64,000 bases of DNA from Nymphaea colorata (Eukaryota; Streptophyta; Magnoliopsida; Nymphaeales; Nymphaeaceae). How positions within the stretch are numbered: position 1 is the first letter of the stretch; every line of letters begins with the position of its first letter. The translations under genes were made by a program, and so were the position numbers. The stretch lies in the NCBI RefSeq assembly GCF_008831285.2, contig NC_045144.1, positions 15,301,858-15,365,857 on the forward strand, given 5' to 3'. Of this stretch, positions 43,415 through 56,254 are shown one piece after another. Under the pieces are notes generated by a model. It made no database searches, was not told the origin of the DNA, and worked only from the letters and a program-made list of their open reading frames with translations.

Positions 43415-46124
43415 TTGTGGCTTGAAAGATCAGGTGGTGTCTCAAAGGACGCAGCCTTGAGTTGTCCCTCAAAACATGAAAATGTGATTTTATTACATTC
43501 AATTTGTGTTAAGATACCGGGAAACTATTGGGCTTTACGTTGTGAACAGACAAATAATGATAAATCAATTGAAATTCAAGCTCTACAACAATCTTTTGTA
43601 GGATAAAGACGACAAACTTCCTTCCATATTAGATCTAGATAGGACAGAGGATAATTTAGACTAATAATATAGTCAATTCAAAGGAGCCTTATTTCTCCAT
43701 AAAAACAATAAAATACATCCTTCTTTCCTGTATATTAGACAAATGGTTCTGCAGTTTGCTGCTAACTTTGAACATGCATAACATGTGCTAAATGGTACCC
43801 GCCGATTGTTTCCTCTATTTCCTTTCAACCAAACCATGCTTTTGGGGAAAAAAATGCATTGTTCATATTGCTTTGGTTATTGTTATAAACACTTCAACAA
43901 CCTTGTCTGTAAAAAATGTTATGATGTAAAACTCATTTTTTGTCGCCCAAACAAAAACCAAGTCTCAAATCTCAAAAACCTATAATCTTGGTTTCCAAAA
44001 TTCATTAAGAAAATTGGTTTTCACGAAACCAGATTTTCAAGAGAACCATTTTTTCAAAGTGTCATAAGTTTTGTTAAATCTTGGTTTTCGTCAAAACCAG
44101 TTTCTATGGCACTCGAACACTCGAAAAATTCCTGGTTTTAGAGACAACCATGTTTTGGGATGCCATCTGTTGGGTGGATGCTGTAGAGCCTCTCAAGCCA
44201 AGTTCTAAGTGGTTTCCACTTGAAAACTTTCCTTTCCAAAGAAATATATTGCACGTCATAGTTACGAATGAATTATTCAATTAACAATATTGGATTATGA
44301 TTTTGCACTGAAATTGAACTCAATTAACAAAAGTTTTTTTCGTTTTGTGTGTATTTTTGTGTTCCACAGGTTAGGAGGGCTAGCTACAATTTCAAACTTG
44401 TAACTGAGTGTTAAACTAAATTTTTTATATAGGCTAAATAGTTTTTTTACATGTAGTTTTTCTCATTTGAGGTGGGGCCATGGCCCTTGCGCCAGGCCCC
44501 CCTTGTTCCACATAGGCATCTTGATCAAGTTTAGTTTTTGCAAATGGTGCTTGTGATTCTAAACTAACACTTTTTGTAACTTTTTAAGAACCTAGCCTTA
44601 TATAAATTGAAGGATGCGCTATTGTCATCGATGCAATCCAAAACCTCTGAAGGAGGGGGGATGAGGGTACCTTTGGGCCTAGTTTTAGGTGCAAGATAGC
44701 ATGGCCAAATACATACTGTGGGCTTTATGAGTAAGAAGCATAGTGAACAGATCTTCAAGAGAGATTATTTTAAACTAGTACGAAAAGGGAATTATAAAAA
44801 AATATTAAAACTAAAAAATGTACATACTTTTATAAAAAATTTCTGAAATGTCTCAACCCCCTCTTTCTTTTTTAGTGCATGTTTGTTGCATGCACAAAGG
44901 TGTGCATGCGGCTCGATATGTGGTGGACACAGGGAAACTGTTGGGTTTAACATTGTTCAACAGACGAATAATGACAAATCAGTTGAAATTCAAACTCTAC
45001 AACAATCTTTCAAAGGATGAAGACCACAAACATTTATATTTGAGTTCACATTATTTAGCCCATAATAATATAGTCAATTCGATGGAACTTTCCTTCCTTT
45101 TGGATAACATAGTATTTCTTGTATATTTGACAAGTGGTTCTGCAATTTGTAGATACACGTAGGGGCTATGCATTGAACATGCGCAACATGTGCAAAATCT
45201 AACCTGGTTACGTACGCTATGCACGAAATTTCGCGTGATAATGACAAAAATGCTTTTGTATGATAAAAAGCAAGAAAAAGAAGTTTTTTTGTAAAGACAA
45301 AAAGAAAATTAAAAGAAATGAGAAGACTCAAAAGGAGAATTCTTTTTCAAAAATTTTAACAATGTTCTTTTTTTCCTTTTGGCGTACATTTGTTGCACAC
45401 ATCAAACGGCACACGCAACTCAAACTCGTGCTAAATGGCCTCTGCCGCCCATTGGTTCCGCTATTTTGTGTACAGTAATGTGGGCTTCATGGGTGGGTGT
45501 ATGTATGATAATTAGGTCTTCAAGAAATATGCGGTGGATGTATGATAATTTAAAGTAGACAAACGGACAGGTCAGCATTGTCCCAAGATTTGGAATGGTC
45601 GCAAAAGGCAGCTAGCGATTTTAAAGATTATAGATAAGTGAGTCCAGCCTATATAGATGTGGGACCGTTCTAAGAGCCCTGAGAGAGGGACAAAGAGAAT
45701 TTTTAGGACAAAAAGGATTTATAAAAATGTCAAAAGGAAAAAATATACATGCATATATTTATACAAGATTTCTAAGATATTCCAATCTCTTCTAAGCTAG
45801 TTGTTTACGCTATGTTGGTGCATGATTTTTTTTGTGCATTAATATGTTTAATAACAAAAATATCCCAGTTAAGAGAAAAAAAAACTTTTTGTAAGACCAA
45901 AAAAAAATCAAAATATCCCCTTCTCTTTTAGCGTATAGGATTGCGTGAGTCTAGCAACTCACTCTGGAACCTCCCTTCTTTTAATTTTAAGTGAATATTT
46001 GTTGCACGCAACTCGATCTTGTTTCAAACGCGTCGAAAGAGTCGAGCAAGGCTAGCGAGCTGAAAGTCGGTCCAAAACCAGGTGAAACCTAAAAACAGAA
46101 TGAAGAAGCTGTGGTTCTAATACT
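43415..46124. repeat. PP2 upstream repeat block V, copy 3
   Basis: Aligns with 27930-30099 but carries an extra segment of about 860 bp (43827-44688) absent from the other copies. No gene is supported. Confidence 0.6.
43827..44688. mobile_element. Copy-specific insertion of about 860 bp
   Basis: In the sister block, sequence continues from cctctatttctttc directly through a short segment to ggtgcaagatagcat (about 28315-28385). Here about 860 bp intervenes. The insert has many lttggttttc/gaaaaccag-type words but no clear terminal repeats and no protein. Its nature is unresolved. Confidence 0.4.
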
Positions 46125-46393
46125 GCGGCACTGCATGCCCACAACCGCTGGCCGCCCGTGGGAAGGCTTTTCAGCTTCTTCTTCTTCTTCCTCAGTCATC
46201 TCTCTTCAATTAATGCGTTTCTTAACAATCCAAACACTCGATGTACGTAGCAAGCCGCAGCGGGTCAATGATTTTGTAGATCATTTTGCCAACTAGGTGG
46301 AACAGCAGGTCTATATATATGAAGTTCGTCATACTATGCTGTGGATCATCATTCTTTACTCATCAATCCTCCGATTCTCATCGTCTGTCAGCC

Positions 46394-47847
46394 ATGTTCC
46401 GATCCTTCGTCCTTTCTCCCAAGTCTGTCACCGTTGCATGGGCAGACCACCCAGAGTACTGGAAGGTGTCTTCCATGCACAACTCCCGGTATTTTGAACC
46501 CCAACCCACCCGTCTCACTCACTCTCTCTCTCTCTCTCTCTATCATAGACATGCATACAAACGCATTGGGTCCTTTTATTTTTACTGCAGTCTCTTTTTT
46601 AGGGTGTTACAGTTTTACCCACCAATTGGGTATTTCTGTCTCTTTCAATTGATGAACAGGGTTTTGCGTTGTTATTTTGATTAAATTTGTGAATGCATAT
46701 TGATGATAGTGTCGTCGTCATCGTCAATTTGCAACTGACATTGGTTGAGTCGGGCAGGAAAATGATAGTATGATGCGTATGGGGTTAATTCCTTCGTTTG
46801 CTTCAATAAAAAATAGGTTTTTCTTTCTTTTTCACCTCAGATTATTATTTAATGAGTTACTGCATATGGGTTATTAGTTTTTTCTCAAATATTTTATTCA
46901 GTCATGTAGCTCATCAAATTCTACATAAATCGTCATAAACTGTTATTAATTAGGCCAACTGAATTTTGATTTTTATATTTATACTTTTATGAAAAAAAAA
47001 ATTTGAATGACTTTCAGCAATTGTCTGAAGGGATTAACCATTAAATTAAAAAAACCATTTTCCTCGGCCCTCTATTTTTTAATTATATTATCAGCACATG
47101 CTCTTCGAAAATACCATAGTTGCACATTTTCTTCATGAAATTATAAGCCCTAATGACGTATAAATTCTACGTCATCCATATAATAATATCGAAAAATGGC
47201 ATGAATTTTTAAGAGCATGGATATCTATCTATCAATCTGATCTAATCACTGCGTTAAATTTTACCATGCTTACAAATATCTAATAGACTTCCTTCTGTAC
47301 ACTTGGTATCATGGATGACAGTTTTGAACCAGGGTAGGCTAGTTATTAGTTGCAGCATCTCCATAGGTTTCTTTTTGTATCAGCATTCCGTGATGATTTT
47401 TTGACACAATCAACAGTGATGATTTTTTGATCATCTTGTTGTTGACAATCAAAATGTGGCAGGTTCTCACAGAAAGCAGAGCTTTTACAAGTCTGCTGGC
47501 TGCAAATCCAGGGCACGTTTGATACGGCAATACTCGAGAAAGATACCACATACTCACTCCTCTATTTCTTCAAGCACAATGATAAAGCATCAGGTTTAGA
47601 AAACGGAGCGGAGGTTTCTCTCTCACTGAAAGATGGGAAGACGATCTGCAAACGCCAAGTGCATCTGAAACCCGGCAGCTCCGACTTCATAAAACAGGAT
47701 GGAGAAGAATGGCTTGCAATTGAGGCGGGGACGTTTCAGCCATCTGGCATTACTCGCGATATCAGTTTTAATCTGCTGGATTGCAGCAGTAACTGGAAGA
47801 GTGGTCTCGTGTTTGCTGGAGTAGAGATTCGTGCTGTCTCGACTTGA
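46394..47847 (+). CDS. PP2-like lectin gene B2 (two exons, intact)
   Basis: Exon 1 is 46394-46488 and exon 2 is 47463-47847, giving 159 aa, identical to the protein of B1. Splice sites are the same. The intron is 974 nt, 4 nt longer than in B1, because of a CT-repeat change and a poly-T change. A TATATATA box lies about 75 nt upstream, and AATAAA lies at 48134-48139. Like B1 it encodes only the PP2 lectin domain with the short W-D-YW N-terminal block. The two genes are a very recent duplicate pair or have been made uniform by gene conversion. Reads from their transcripts would be hard to tell apart. Confidence 0.9.
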
Positions 47848-50800
47848 TCTTATGCTTCGACGAACAAGTGGTTCCCAAAACGTGCTCCATCGTCAACACA
47901 TCTTTGGATTGGGAGTCCTATAGTGCCCATTTGTGTTTATCTACCGGTTTATTCCGTATTGTGTTTGTCTTATGGTGATAAAGGGGGGATGTGTCGATCC
48001 ACATTGTATTTGATTTGTGTATTTTATATTGTTGTGGATTCCAAAATTACCAGGTCCAACAAACATGGATTTTGGGTCCTAGGCCAACTTGTCTTGCTTG
48101 TGTAGTGATCATTTGTTGTGTTGTTTCGTGAGAAATAAAGTGGATCCAACATAAATTCAAGCCACTTAATCCCTACTTTCAACTTGAGCATATAAGCCTC
48201 ATATTATTCTGCCATGTTAACCATACAAGTGCAAGTTGATTAACCAGAAGAAAAATGTCCATTAGCTTAATAAAGAAAACTTTTTTTTTTTTTTACTGAA
48301 ATGCTTCCAAGAGTGTCTGAATATACTTGATATGATATCTAATTGCCATAATATTATTGTTATCATCATTCCCTAAATACTTGGACATGACCTTAGATGA
48401 ACATAATGTTCTTGACCAAAAAGGGTTAACCAGAAGTAATTGGTAAAAGTAAATGGAAATAAAACATGACCAAAAACCAAATCTTCTCAATGGAAGAAGG
48501 TGGGTTGGAGTTTGGTGGCCAAGATAAGATTAAACCAATTTGTTCCAATTATTTTTCTAACCTTTTTGGCTCTACAGATGGCTCGGGGGAGACACTTCCA
48601 GGTCTATGGGATAGAGAGATCGTTTCAGAGACAGAAAACCAGGTGGTAGAAATGACTGCCTTGGTGACCTAGGTTTAGCTGACATTCATTTTCTAGCAAT
48701 AGTACAGAAATCAGGTGTACTTGTAACACAATAAAAAACTTAGGTGTATTTCTTAGAAAAACCATCAATTGTTTGTAGAAATAAGGTCACTTGTAAACAA
48801 TACAAAAATTTGCACTACTTGGTTTCTCGTATGGAGCATAACATAATGCCCATTTAATTATGAATTGTGCTTTTACAATAGGTAAACTCAGAAGTTCAAA
48901 AGGTAAAAAAAAAAAGTTAGGTTTTTCATAAGATTTTGTTAAATTTCTAGATAGTTCAGGAGAAAAACAAACAGCAGACAGAAGTGACATATGCGAAACA
49001 AATGCTAGACACGAAGAACATAATGTTCTGTTCCTAAAATCATCAAACAGTGGACAAAGAACATCATTGTCTATGAAAATAGGACAGTAGTGTAATGGAC
49101 AGGACGTCCTGTCTGTCCTGTTCCAATGGACAACAATCAAACGACCTCTTAAGTTCCATCTCATAATGCTTTAGGTTTTGCGGAAACTTGATTTTAATTG
49201 AATTAGGTAAGCAGCTAAGCAAGACATCATCTAATATAGAGCTTTATTATATTTTATTAACATTTATTTACTGAGGGTAAACTTCTAATTAAGGTCTTCT
49301 TCGCAAACAGATTTTGGAGGATCTTATGCTTCCATTTTTTCACAAAATGTAGCTCTTAGCTTTCCAATTCATAAGTGGCAGTATCAGATGGGCATGCAGT
49401 AATAGGGGCTGGGCATGCAGTAATAGGGGCTGACTAAGATAGTAGTTGTTCGCAGTGGTGAGGCTAGAAATTTTTTACTAAGGAGTACTGTTACTATTTT
49501 GAAATTTACGGGGTCACTCATATGTAAAAAAAAAAAAGAGAAAACCAGAGAGAAATCTAAGTGTAAATAAAGTGATTTTTTGGGGCTAGTGTAGGCAACA
49601 AATCACAAAATGGCTCCACCACTAGTTGACTGGGTTCTGATGAATTCTTACACATGTTTTTGTTGGTATACTGCCTCACTTGTAGGTCTCATGTCATTTG
49701 AAGATATTGGCCAGTTCATAAAGGTGTGGTCAATGCCTTACAAGGAACCATGTTAAACCGAGTGAGGGACATTACAATGTTTGTGAAAAGGTTTTTCTTT
49801 TCACCTTTCCATTTTCATGATTTTACTTTTGTTTAACATTTTTGTGTAGAATATTATGGTCATTTTAGGCTAGGTTCGACTATTCAGTCTTTTATGTTTG
49901 TCTCAATGAACAATAGGAGAAGTACCAACTTATCAATGATTTTTAAGATGATAATATATTTAAAAATTATATTTATTATGAAAATAAGCTGGTCTTCAGT
50001 TTTCTCTAGATAAATATAAGTTTGGTTGTTACAAGCTGCAAGAATCAGTCCTAGGAACGAAGAATAAAAGCCTAAGGAGAAAAATAAAGTTTTGTCAGTT
50101 CGAATAGTTCGCATTGTCTTAATTCCATTATCTGATTGCTTTAAAATTGGTGGAAAACTAGCATGCCCTTCTCACTTTCCTTCCATTCTCAAAGAGGAGT
50201 ACTCACACTTCAGGTTCATATTGACCGGCATACAGCCCATTAGATCACCCGATCATCCAATCAAGAGGCTCTAATGGACCCTTGGGGGGCGGAAGAGGGG
50301 ACAGTTCCTCCTCCCCCTTCCATCTTCCACCATCGTGCACACACTCTGCACATAAAAGAAATAATAATAACGGGTCCTCCGATCAAAAAGATGGACGGCA
50401 CTAGTTTGTTATTCCTTAATGTCATGAAAAATTAAATTCAGGGGTTGGTTGAGGTAAAAAATGTGGAGCAAAAAGATAAAAATACTATTCAGTTTTTTCT
50501 CTTTGATTTTTTATCGACTGTAAAAAAAAAATAAGGAAAAAAACGGTAGCAGAACTGCGTGTCGGCTGGTACGCACAAAAACCAGTAGCTGAGCTATGTG
50601 TGGCCTGGTGTGGGCCATTGCTCATGCCAATCAACAGCAGTTTTTGAAAATTTTTGTTAGGAAGCGGTTGGATCTGGATCCAGCCAGATGTAGGGCTCAC
50701 AGTATGCCTCATAAGGACCAAACCCAATAAGGTAAGTGCTTCTTTGATAACATTTTCTGGCTTGGCCACCGGCAAAAACTTTTAAGTGTTTAGCATATTT

Positions 50801-50887
50801 ATATATATATATCAGTGATAATTTCTTGCATGCATCAGCTTGTTTGTTGACAAATGACAATACACGTATCACGTAAGTTGAGGCATG
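47848..50887. other. B2 downstream region, no gene seen
   Basis: Near-identical to 31812-34829. It holds the second copies of the palindrome (49098-49113) and the MITE-like repeat (49455-49630), plus the 21-bp tandem duplication at 49390-49431. Confidence 0.5.
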
Positions 50888-51170
50888 CAGTTCCTCACAG
50901 AAAGCAGAGTTTTCGAAGGTCCGCAACCAGCTGCAGATTCAGGCCAAATTTGAAACAGCTGCAGATTCAGGCCAAATTTCAAACAGCTGCTGATTCGTCC
51001 TGTTTTTTTTCAATTCACTTTCATCTTCCAATATCACCTCTGGAAACCCTTGCGGATCAGGTTTCCTTCCCAGCAGACAATGAACCCGTAATGGGTGATG
51101 TGGACACCATCGGAAAGGAGGTTTCTCTCTTAGACCATTCTGTTCTGAAGAGACGGCATTTGTAAATAGT
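50888..51170 (+). pseudogene. Degenerate PP2 exon-2 relic C2
   Basis: Copy of relic C1, with the same tandem repeat of gctgcagattcaggccaaat and the same EVSL trace. A small extra tgttc near 51140 and other single changes separate the two. It is non-coding. Confidence 0.7.
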
Positions 51171-51347
51171 CATCACCGATTCTCTTGGAGGAGTCGGGAA
51201 GACTGGAGAGGACTGGAGAGGTTGTGAACCCCTTTTGGTATGTCGGTGCTCAAATGGAATGATTAAAGATGACATAAGCCTTCACTTGTGGGTCCCACAT
51301 TATTTAAATGTCTAATCTCTTAAATCCACCGTCTGTATGTATGGCAC

Positions 51348-51352
<5 letters not shown>

Positions 51353-51423
<71 letters not shown>
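51353..51423. repeat. Long (TA)n microsatellite
   Basis: About 35 TA units at the right end of the 5.3-kb block. Confidence 0.95.
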
Positions 51424-51426
<3 letters not shown>

Positions 51427-51839
51427 TTGTGGGTGTAGCAGAAGTTTATGAACCCCACCACCCCACTTTTCTCCCTTTTTTTTTTTTTTGTATAGCTAAC
51501 TCCTGAGGTTCAAAACTTGCTTGGGGACTAGGTCCATTCCAAAAGTTCACTCAATTTTTGAAACAGCCCTATACTCGACGGGTAGAAAGAAAGGGAGAGA
51601 AGTTTTGCAGTATCTCCCCCCAGCAAGAACCATGTCAAACTTACTGAAGGGCATTATAGTTGTTTTGAAAAGGTTCTTTTTTTCACCATAATTAATTTTC
51701 ATTTTGGTGATTTTCTTAACTTTTTCATAAGCGTATTATGGTCATCATGCTTTATTTTCCTTATCGATCTTATTAGTATTAGGTCTGCCAATTAATTAGA
51801 CTGTTTTCTTAACATGCAATGTCAGCATAGAACTCCGAC

Positions 51840-52410
51840 TGCTTAACAGCCATTACAAAGAAAATTCACGTCCGTTTGCCAGTATAATAAAATATTGTAT
51901 TTGGATCGGATTGCACAGGATGCATCACCATCGTTCCTTTACAACGACATGGATCCTAACGGAAGATCCAAAGTCACAAACTGTACTGTATTCAGATACA
52001 TGTAGCTTTTGAGCGTGGAAGGTCGCCTTCTGACTTCAGATAGATTGCAGAACATGGGTACGCATAAGCTTGGTGAGCAGATGTTGTATTTGTGATCATG
52101 AAGAAGAGTGAAGTTCCCACATTTTCCTGAAATGTAAAGCTGCAGTATGGCTACGGTGTTTCTTCGGAAGTAAATTTAACGCGAGAATAAAATTAATTTA
52201 AAAGATGCAATGACTTGGTAGTGGTCAAGAACTTTTAAGGCTGTATAATTTGGATGAGAAGAAGTTGGAGACTGGCTTTTTTTTTTATGGTTATATGGAT
52301 AATTTGGAAAGGTAGGAATGGGGTTTTTTTTAGTGACTATCTACATTTTATACAAATTTCAAAGGTGACTGTCACTTGGTGCATGAAAAGGTTAAAACAT
52401 TTAAAGACCA
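51840..52410 (+). pseudogene. LINE 3' fragment with RVT zinc-binding domain
   Basis: A frame near 52075-52170 reads SRCCICDHEEE, a stop, then SSHIFLKCKAAVWLRCFF. This fits the C-x2-C...H-x4-C zinc-binding domain downstream of reverse transcriptase in plant L1 elements. The following frame (52254 on) has FFMVIWIIWKGRNGVFF, matching the IW-ERN segment of the same domain. Stops and frame changes mark it as dead. No reverse transcriptase core is present here. Confidence 0.7.
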
Positions 52411-52429
52411 TTAACACATATATTGATGT

Positions 52430-52950
52430 CATATCCCTTGGGACGTAAGGGCGCCAGAGAGAGATATAGTAAATGTAAATCTAGCTTTCCTGGGTACCCT
52501 ACTCGGTACATCCTACTTAACTGACTATGCTACACCTCTTGAAAAAAGAGAGAAAGAGACCTTGAGTTCTGTATAGGGGCACCTTCCAGTAATTAAAAGG
52601 GGCGCAAGAAGAAAGGAGATGAAGCAAAGGGCTCGGGCTGAAGATTGAAAATTAATGAAGATCCATCACTGCAAGGGTACGTTGAGCTTATACGTGGCAA
52701 AGAAATTAACGCCGTTAATGACTGAAGCTGGCATTAATTTATTAGTTGCATCCTTCTTTCCAATAGCATCTTGACAAAAAAAGAGTGGTACTCATGAGCG
52801 GCTGGTGGTGGGCTATGGGCAGCATTAGAGGCACCTTCTTTCATTCACCTTCTAACTCCATAACTGGTTTCACCAGGCACACACACAAAAATAACAATTA
52901 TTGAATGATATACCGATGATTACAAGTTTGAGCTTAATAGCTCTAACTCA
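52430..52950. repeat. Diverged copy of the A4 promoter region
   Basis: Aligns in the same orientation with about 59940-60560. It includes the exon-1 relic, the attagttgca block and the ctccataactggtttcacca block. A deletion of about 60 bp removes most of exon 1. Confidence 0.6.
52559..52602 (-). pseudogene. PP2 exon-1 relic
   Basis: On the minus strand attactggaaggtgcccctat, then acagaactcaagg, corresponds to the YWKVSPMQNSR end of exon 1 in A4. The upstream half, including the ATG and the SPKSV-W block, is deleted. The donor has changed from cacgg|t to caagg|t. No exon 2 follows at the expected distance. Confidence 0.6.
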
Positions 52951-52989
52951 AACTGCAATTCACATCTTTGGCAAAAATTCTGATTCCAA

Positions 52990-53060
52990 GTTTAGCAACT
53001 CCAAAATAGAGAAACTATTGGTGCTACCATGAAAATTATTGATGTTTTTGCAAGAAGAAT
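52990..53060. repeat. CACTA-like mini-element relic
   Basis: aaaatagagaaactattggt followed by gctaccatgaaaattattga matches the copy starting near 60613. The right half is lost. Confidence 0.4.
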
Positions 53061-54939
53061 AGTTGTAGATTGTTTCAATTTTCAAGGAAATTTGAAAAGA
53101 CCCAAGCTATGCGCCCGGCACTCAAACGAAAACAACTTAATAGGAGATGTAGTTACAGACACCATTCTGCATAGTTTAGAGCCTTTAGGGCACAATATCT
53201 GTTTCCATGTAAAGGTGCACATGCACAGGCATGTGCATATAACCAGCTTTGAGACTTCGGCCCACTCTTAAAGGTACGTGTTATGCATATGAACCTATAC
53301 ACAATGCAAATGTGCACAGTCACGTGCATATAACCAACTATAAAGTCATAGACCATGAATGGCACGTTACCTCCCTCCCTATATGTGATCCGTTTCCATC
53401 CAAAATTGCATCCCATATTAAAGGGCAGACTACTATGGTCAAGGTTACCATAATTGGTAGTAATGGGAGGCCTTCCATCTCTTTCTCTTTTTTTTTTCTT
53501 TTTTTTTTCAAATAGTGGATTGTTAACCTCTCACCCACCAAACTAATTTCATCTCAAAATTTTTAGGTCAAAACTAAAAACTAAATTGCGGTGGGTGCCA
53601 TCGGCGCTGTAGCAGAAGTTGGACCAATGGACCCTAATGCTTTTCACATCATTCATGCCAAAAAAATTTATTATTATTGTCCATTCAAATAACGTCATCT
53701 TCCCCAACAATTTGATAAGAAATGTACAGCTTTTTCAGTGATTGGAATACTAAAAAAAAAAAGAAAAAAACAAAAACAAAAACAAAAACAAACAAACACT
53801 CATTTTGCCAATGTCTACTTTCATCTTTTGTGATGTATGGATCGTGCTTACTGTCATATTAACTGCTACATCCATTCAGAAAGTTCCACCAAATTTGATG
53901 ATATTCCTTCACAGAAAAAGCAGCTTGCCGACATGTTTGGAGCTTTGTTCATGTTAGATGGGGTTCCTGTATCATTGGTCAATGTTCTTTGTTTTCCAAG
54001 TAATATAAACTAATCAGAAATATTAACTACCTAGTATAATATCATCAATCAATGTTTTTCTTTGCATTTTCCAAATTATATAGACGAATCGACAACTAAA
54101 TATTTATAAATGGTTTTGGTTTTACAACTAAAAACAAGCTGGCCGGAGTTCTTGCCATTTGTTGACTGTGGAAGTTTTAAGTTTAATGACGCCAACATTG
54201 GTTTTTTCCTTCAATATTGCTTTCGTCAGATAATTTTAACTTTGACATTTATAATTTATTTAAACATTCTGTGAGGTAGGTTGCGGTTAGCATTAAGCCA
54301 GCCAGCTAGCTAGACGAACAAAATTTTCTTAGGATAAATACGTCGATCAATATAACAGCTCAAAGATCTTGTCCCTTGTCGTTCCATGCAGTTTATATAC
54401 ATAATTGTCATTATTATGTTGTTATATGTTTGTATGTCAACTCATTCCCTATTAATTTTTTTAAGACGTCAAAAACTTACTATCAATTTGTGCTATGATG
54501 CACGGAAACTGTGGGATTTACTTTGTTGAATGGAAAATGTATCGATATTTGAGTTCATAATACTTATTAAAAGAGCTATTAGTAGATCTAGATATCTCCA
54601 AGGGGGTTGAAGCATCGGGGTAAGATAGGGACTAGTAGGCAGTTAGTCATTGTTTCAAATCTTTGATATATCAATTCTCTGTACTTTAAAAGGGAACAAC
54701 AATATGCAGGCACGAAGCATAGCCTTGGTGCCTTCACCTAGGCATCAAAAGCAAGTATGGACCTTAAAGGAAAGGGGGAATGGTGGGGTTTTCGGCCATC
54801 TGTTGGGCAGTATGATGCAATACAGTATGACACAATACAACTCTTGCTCTTCCAACCTACTAGTAGATCTAAAAATGACAAAGGATATTAGCCTCTAACG
54901 TATTATAGTAAAGTCAAAGGATGCTTATTTTTCATAAAA
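53061..54939. repeat. Diverged duplicate spacer of the right unit
   Basis: Aligns in patches with 61400-63590. Shared patches include the block S copy at 54178-54350 and the gatatctccaa..gaagcatcggg patch near 54590. A tract of A-rich aaaacaaaaac repeats lies at 53748-53800. No gene is supported. Confidence 0.5.
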
Positions 54940-55485
54940 CAAAGGCCAACAATCCACTTTATTAATTACAGAGGAAACAGTACAAAGCATGACCACTATT
55001 GGACAAGGACAAGTTGGTCTATGACCCAAAATCCAAATCAAACGGTAGACAACGGCCAAGAGACTTACGCTATGAAATACAAAACGAACACATTAGTGTG
55101 GATCTACACGTGCATCCACATTTTTTATTGCCATTACCGTACTATCAGACAAACACGAGACATGACACAACATATATAGAACGACAGACAAGCAGCTGCA
55201 ATGGACTAGATGTGTAGGACGACCCCACGTGTGTTCATAATCATATCCGTCACATTCATGCCTTTTCGTAGGGGTTCACAATTGTCTGAGAGAGACACCT
55301 CCTTCGCCGGTTGGGTTTCCGGTGGGGGTTTGCAAACCTTGAAATTTGAAGAAATGCAGGACAGAGTATTTGGCATCTTTGTGGAGTGCTATTGTGCCAA
55401 ATGTGGCCGGAATCTGCAGCTTCCGGCATTTGTTCGCCAAAAACTCTGCTTTCTGTAAGAACCTGCATGTCACAACGCACACCAC
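54940..55485 (-). pseudogene. Divergent PP2 relic D
   Basis: On the minus strand the frame from 55485 reads RFLQKAEFL, then IPATFGTIALHKDAKYSVLH, then FFKFQ, GGVSL. This follows the PP2 pattern RFSQKAELL, IRGTFDTAIL-KD-TYSVLY, FFKHN, EVSL, but the key VCWLQI strand is altered to NKCRKLQI. The frame stops soon after. The C-terminal half of the lectin domain is missing. Sequence matching the PP2 3' untranslated region (the reverse of gacccaaaatcc and a tttatt signal at 54958-54963) follows directly. An internal deletion therefore joined exon 2 to the 3' end. No exon 1 was found upstream. Confidence 0.65.
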
Positions 55486-55764
55486 ACTATAATATCATTC
55501 TCATACTTATTTTCTCAGAAAATCTCTGCAAATTTTAAAAAACGATGAAAAACTAAAAATAAAATGTCAAATAAAAATCCGAGAACTAAAAAATGCGAAA
55601 ACGTGAAAAGATGCACAAAAATGGAAAAAGATAATATAATGTGTTTTTTTCATGTTCTTTTAAAAAAATGTTTTTTTTTTCTTTTTTTGGTTTACTTGTT
55701 TTTAATGTCTTCTTCACATTTTCTTTTGAATTCGACGCATTTGCTGTGACAACGGCTCTCGTTG
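55486..55764. other. A-rich spacer
   Basis: A-rich, then T-rich, with no recognised feature. Confidence 0.4.
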
Positions 55765-55925
55765 CATCATCATTTTGATAACAGAAAAATCAACATTTTT
55801 CATAAAAACAACTTGATTCAAAGTATGTTTTATATCAAAATAGTTTTCCTAAATATATTAAATTATTTATATTTTATTTAAATAAGTGTCTGGTTTTTAC
55901 CCATGACCTAAGTGTATGATTTTTA
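55765..55925. repeat. MITE X, copy X6 (reversed, partial)
   Basis: Contains the reverse of the family interior and left end (tctggtttttacccatgacc, then taagtgt). Confidence 0.5.
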
Positions 55926-55939
55926 CCAATTTCTCTATA

Positions 55940-56250
55940 TTCCTATTTCCTAAACTCGAGCACATAAATAAATTAAAAAAGTTAGCTAAAACTTAAAATA
56001 ACTTGTTTAACGTCTTTATCTTAAGAAAATTTTAAGTAGCTAGCAAGCTGGTTTAATGCTAATGGCAATCAACCTTAAATAATGTAGTGAATGAATTCTC
56101 AATGGCAAAGTCAAAGTTATATGAAGAAAGCAATATTGAAGGAAAAAAACCAAGGCATGGCGTCATTAAACTTAATTTTCCACAATGAACAAATGGTAAG
56201 ACCTGCGGCCATCTTGTTTTTAGTTGGAATACAAAAACCATTACAAATTG
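55940..56250. repeat. Repeat block S, reversed copy
   Basis: Reverse complement of the 27250-27515 block. Marks are aacgtctttatcttaagaaa and ggcatggcgtcattaaactt. Confidence 0.6.
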
Positions 56251-56254
56251 ATCA

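Larger units (their letters stand above)
46125..51443. repeat. 5.3-kb near-identical block, copy b
   Basis: Partner of 30100-35387. Differences are few: a CT-repeat length change in the B intron, a 21-bp unit present twice at 49390-49431 but once in copy a, poly-A length changes and scattered single bases. It ends in a much longer TA tract (51353-51423). Its last shared word, attcttgtgggtgt, is also the word at the copia junction in copy a. Confidence 0.9.
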
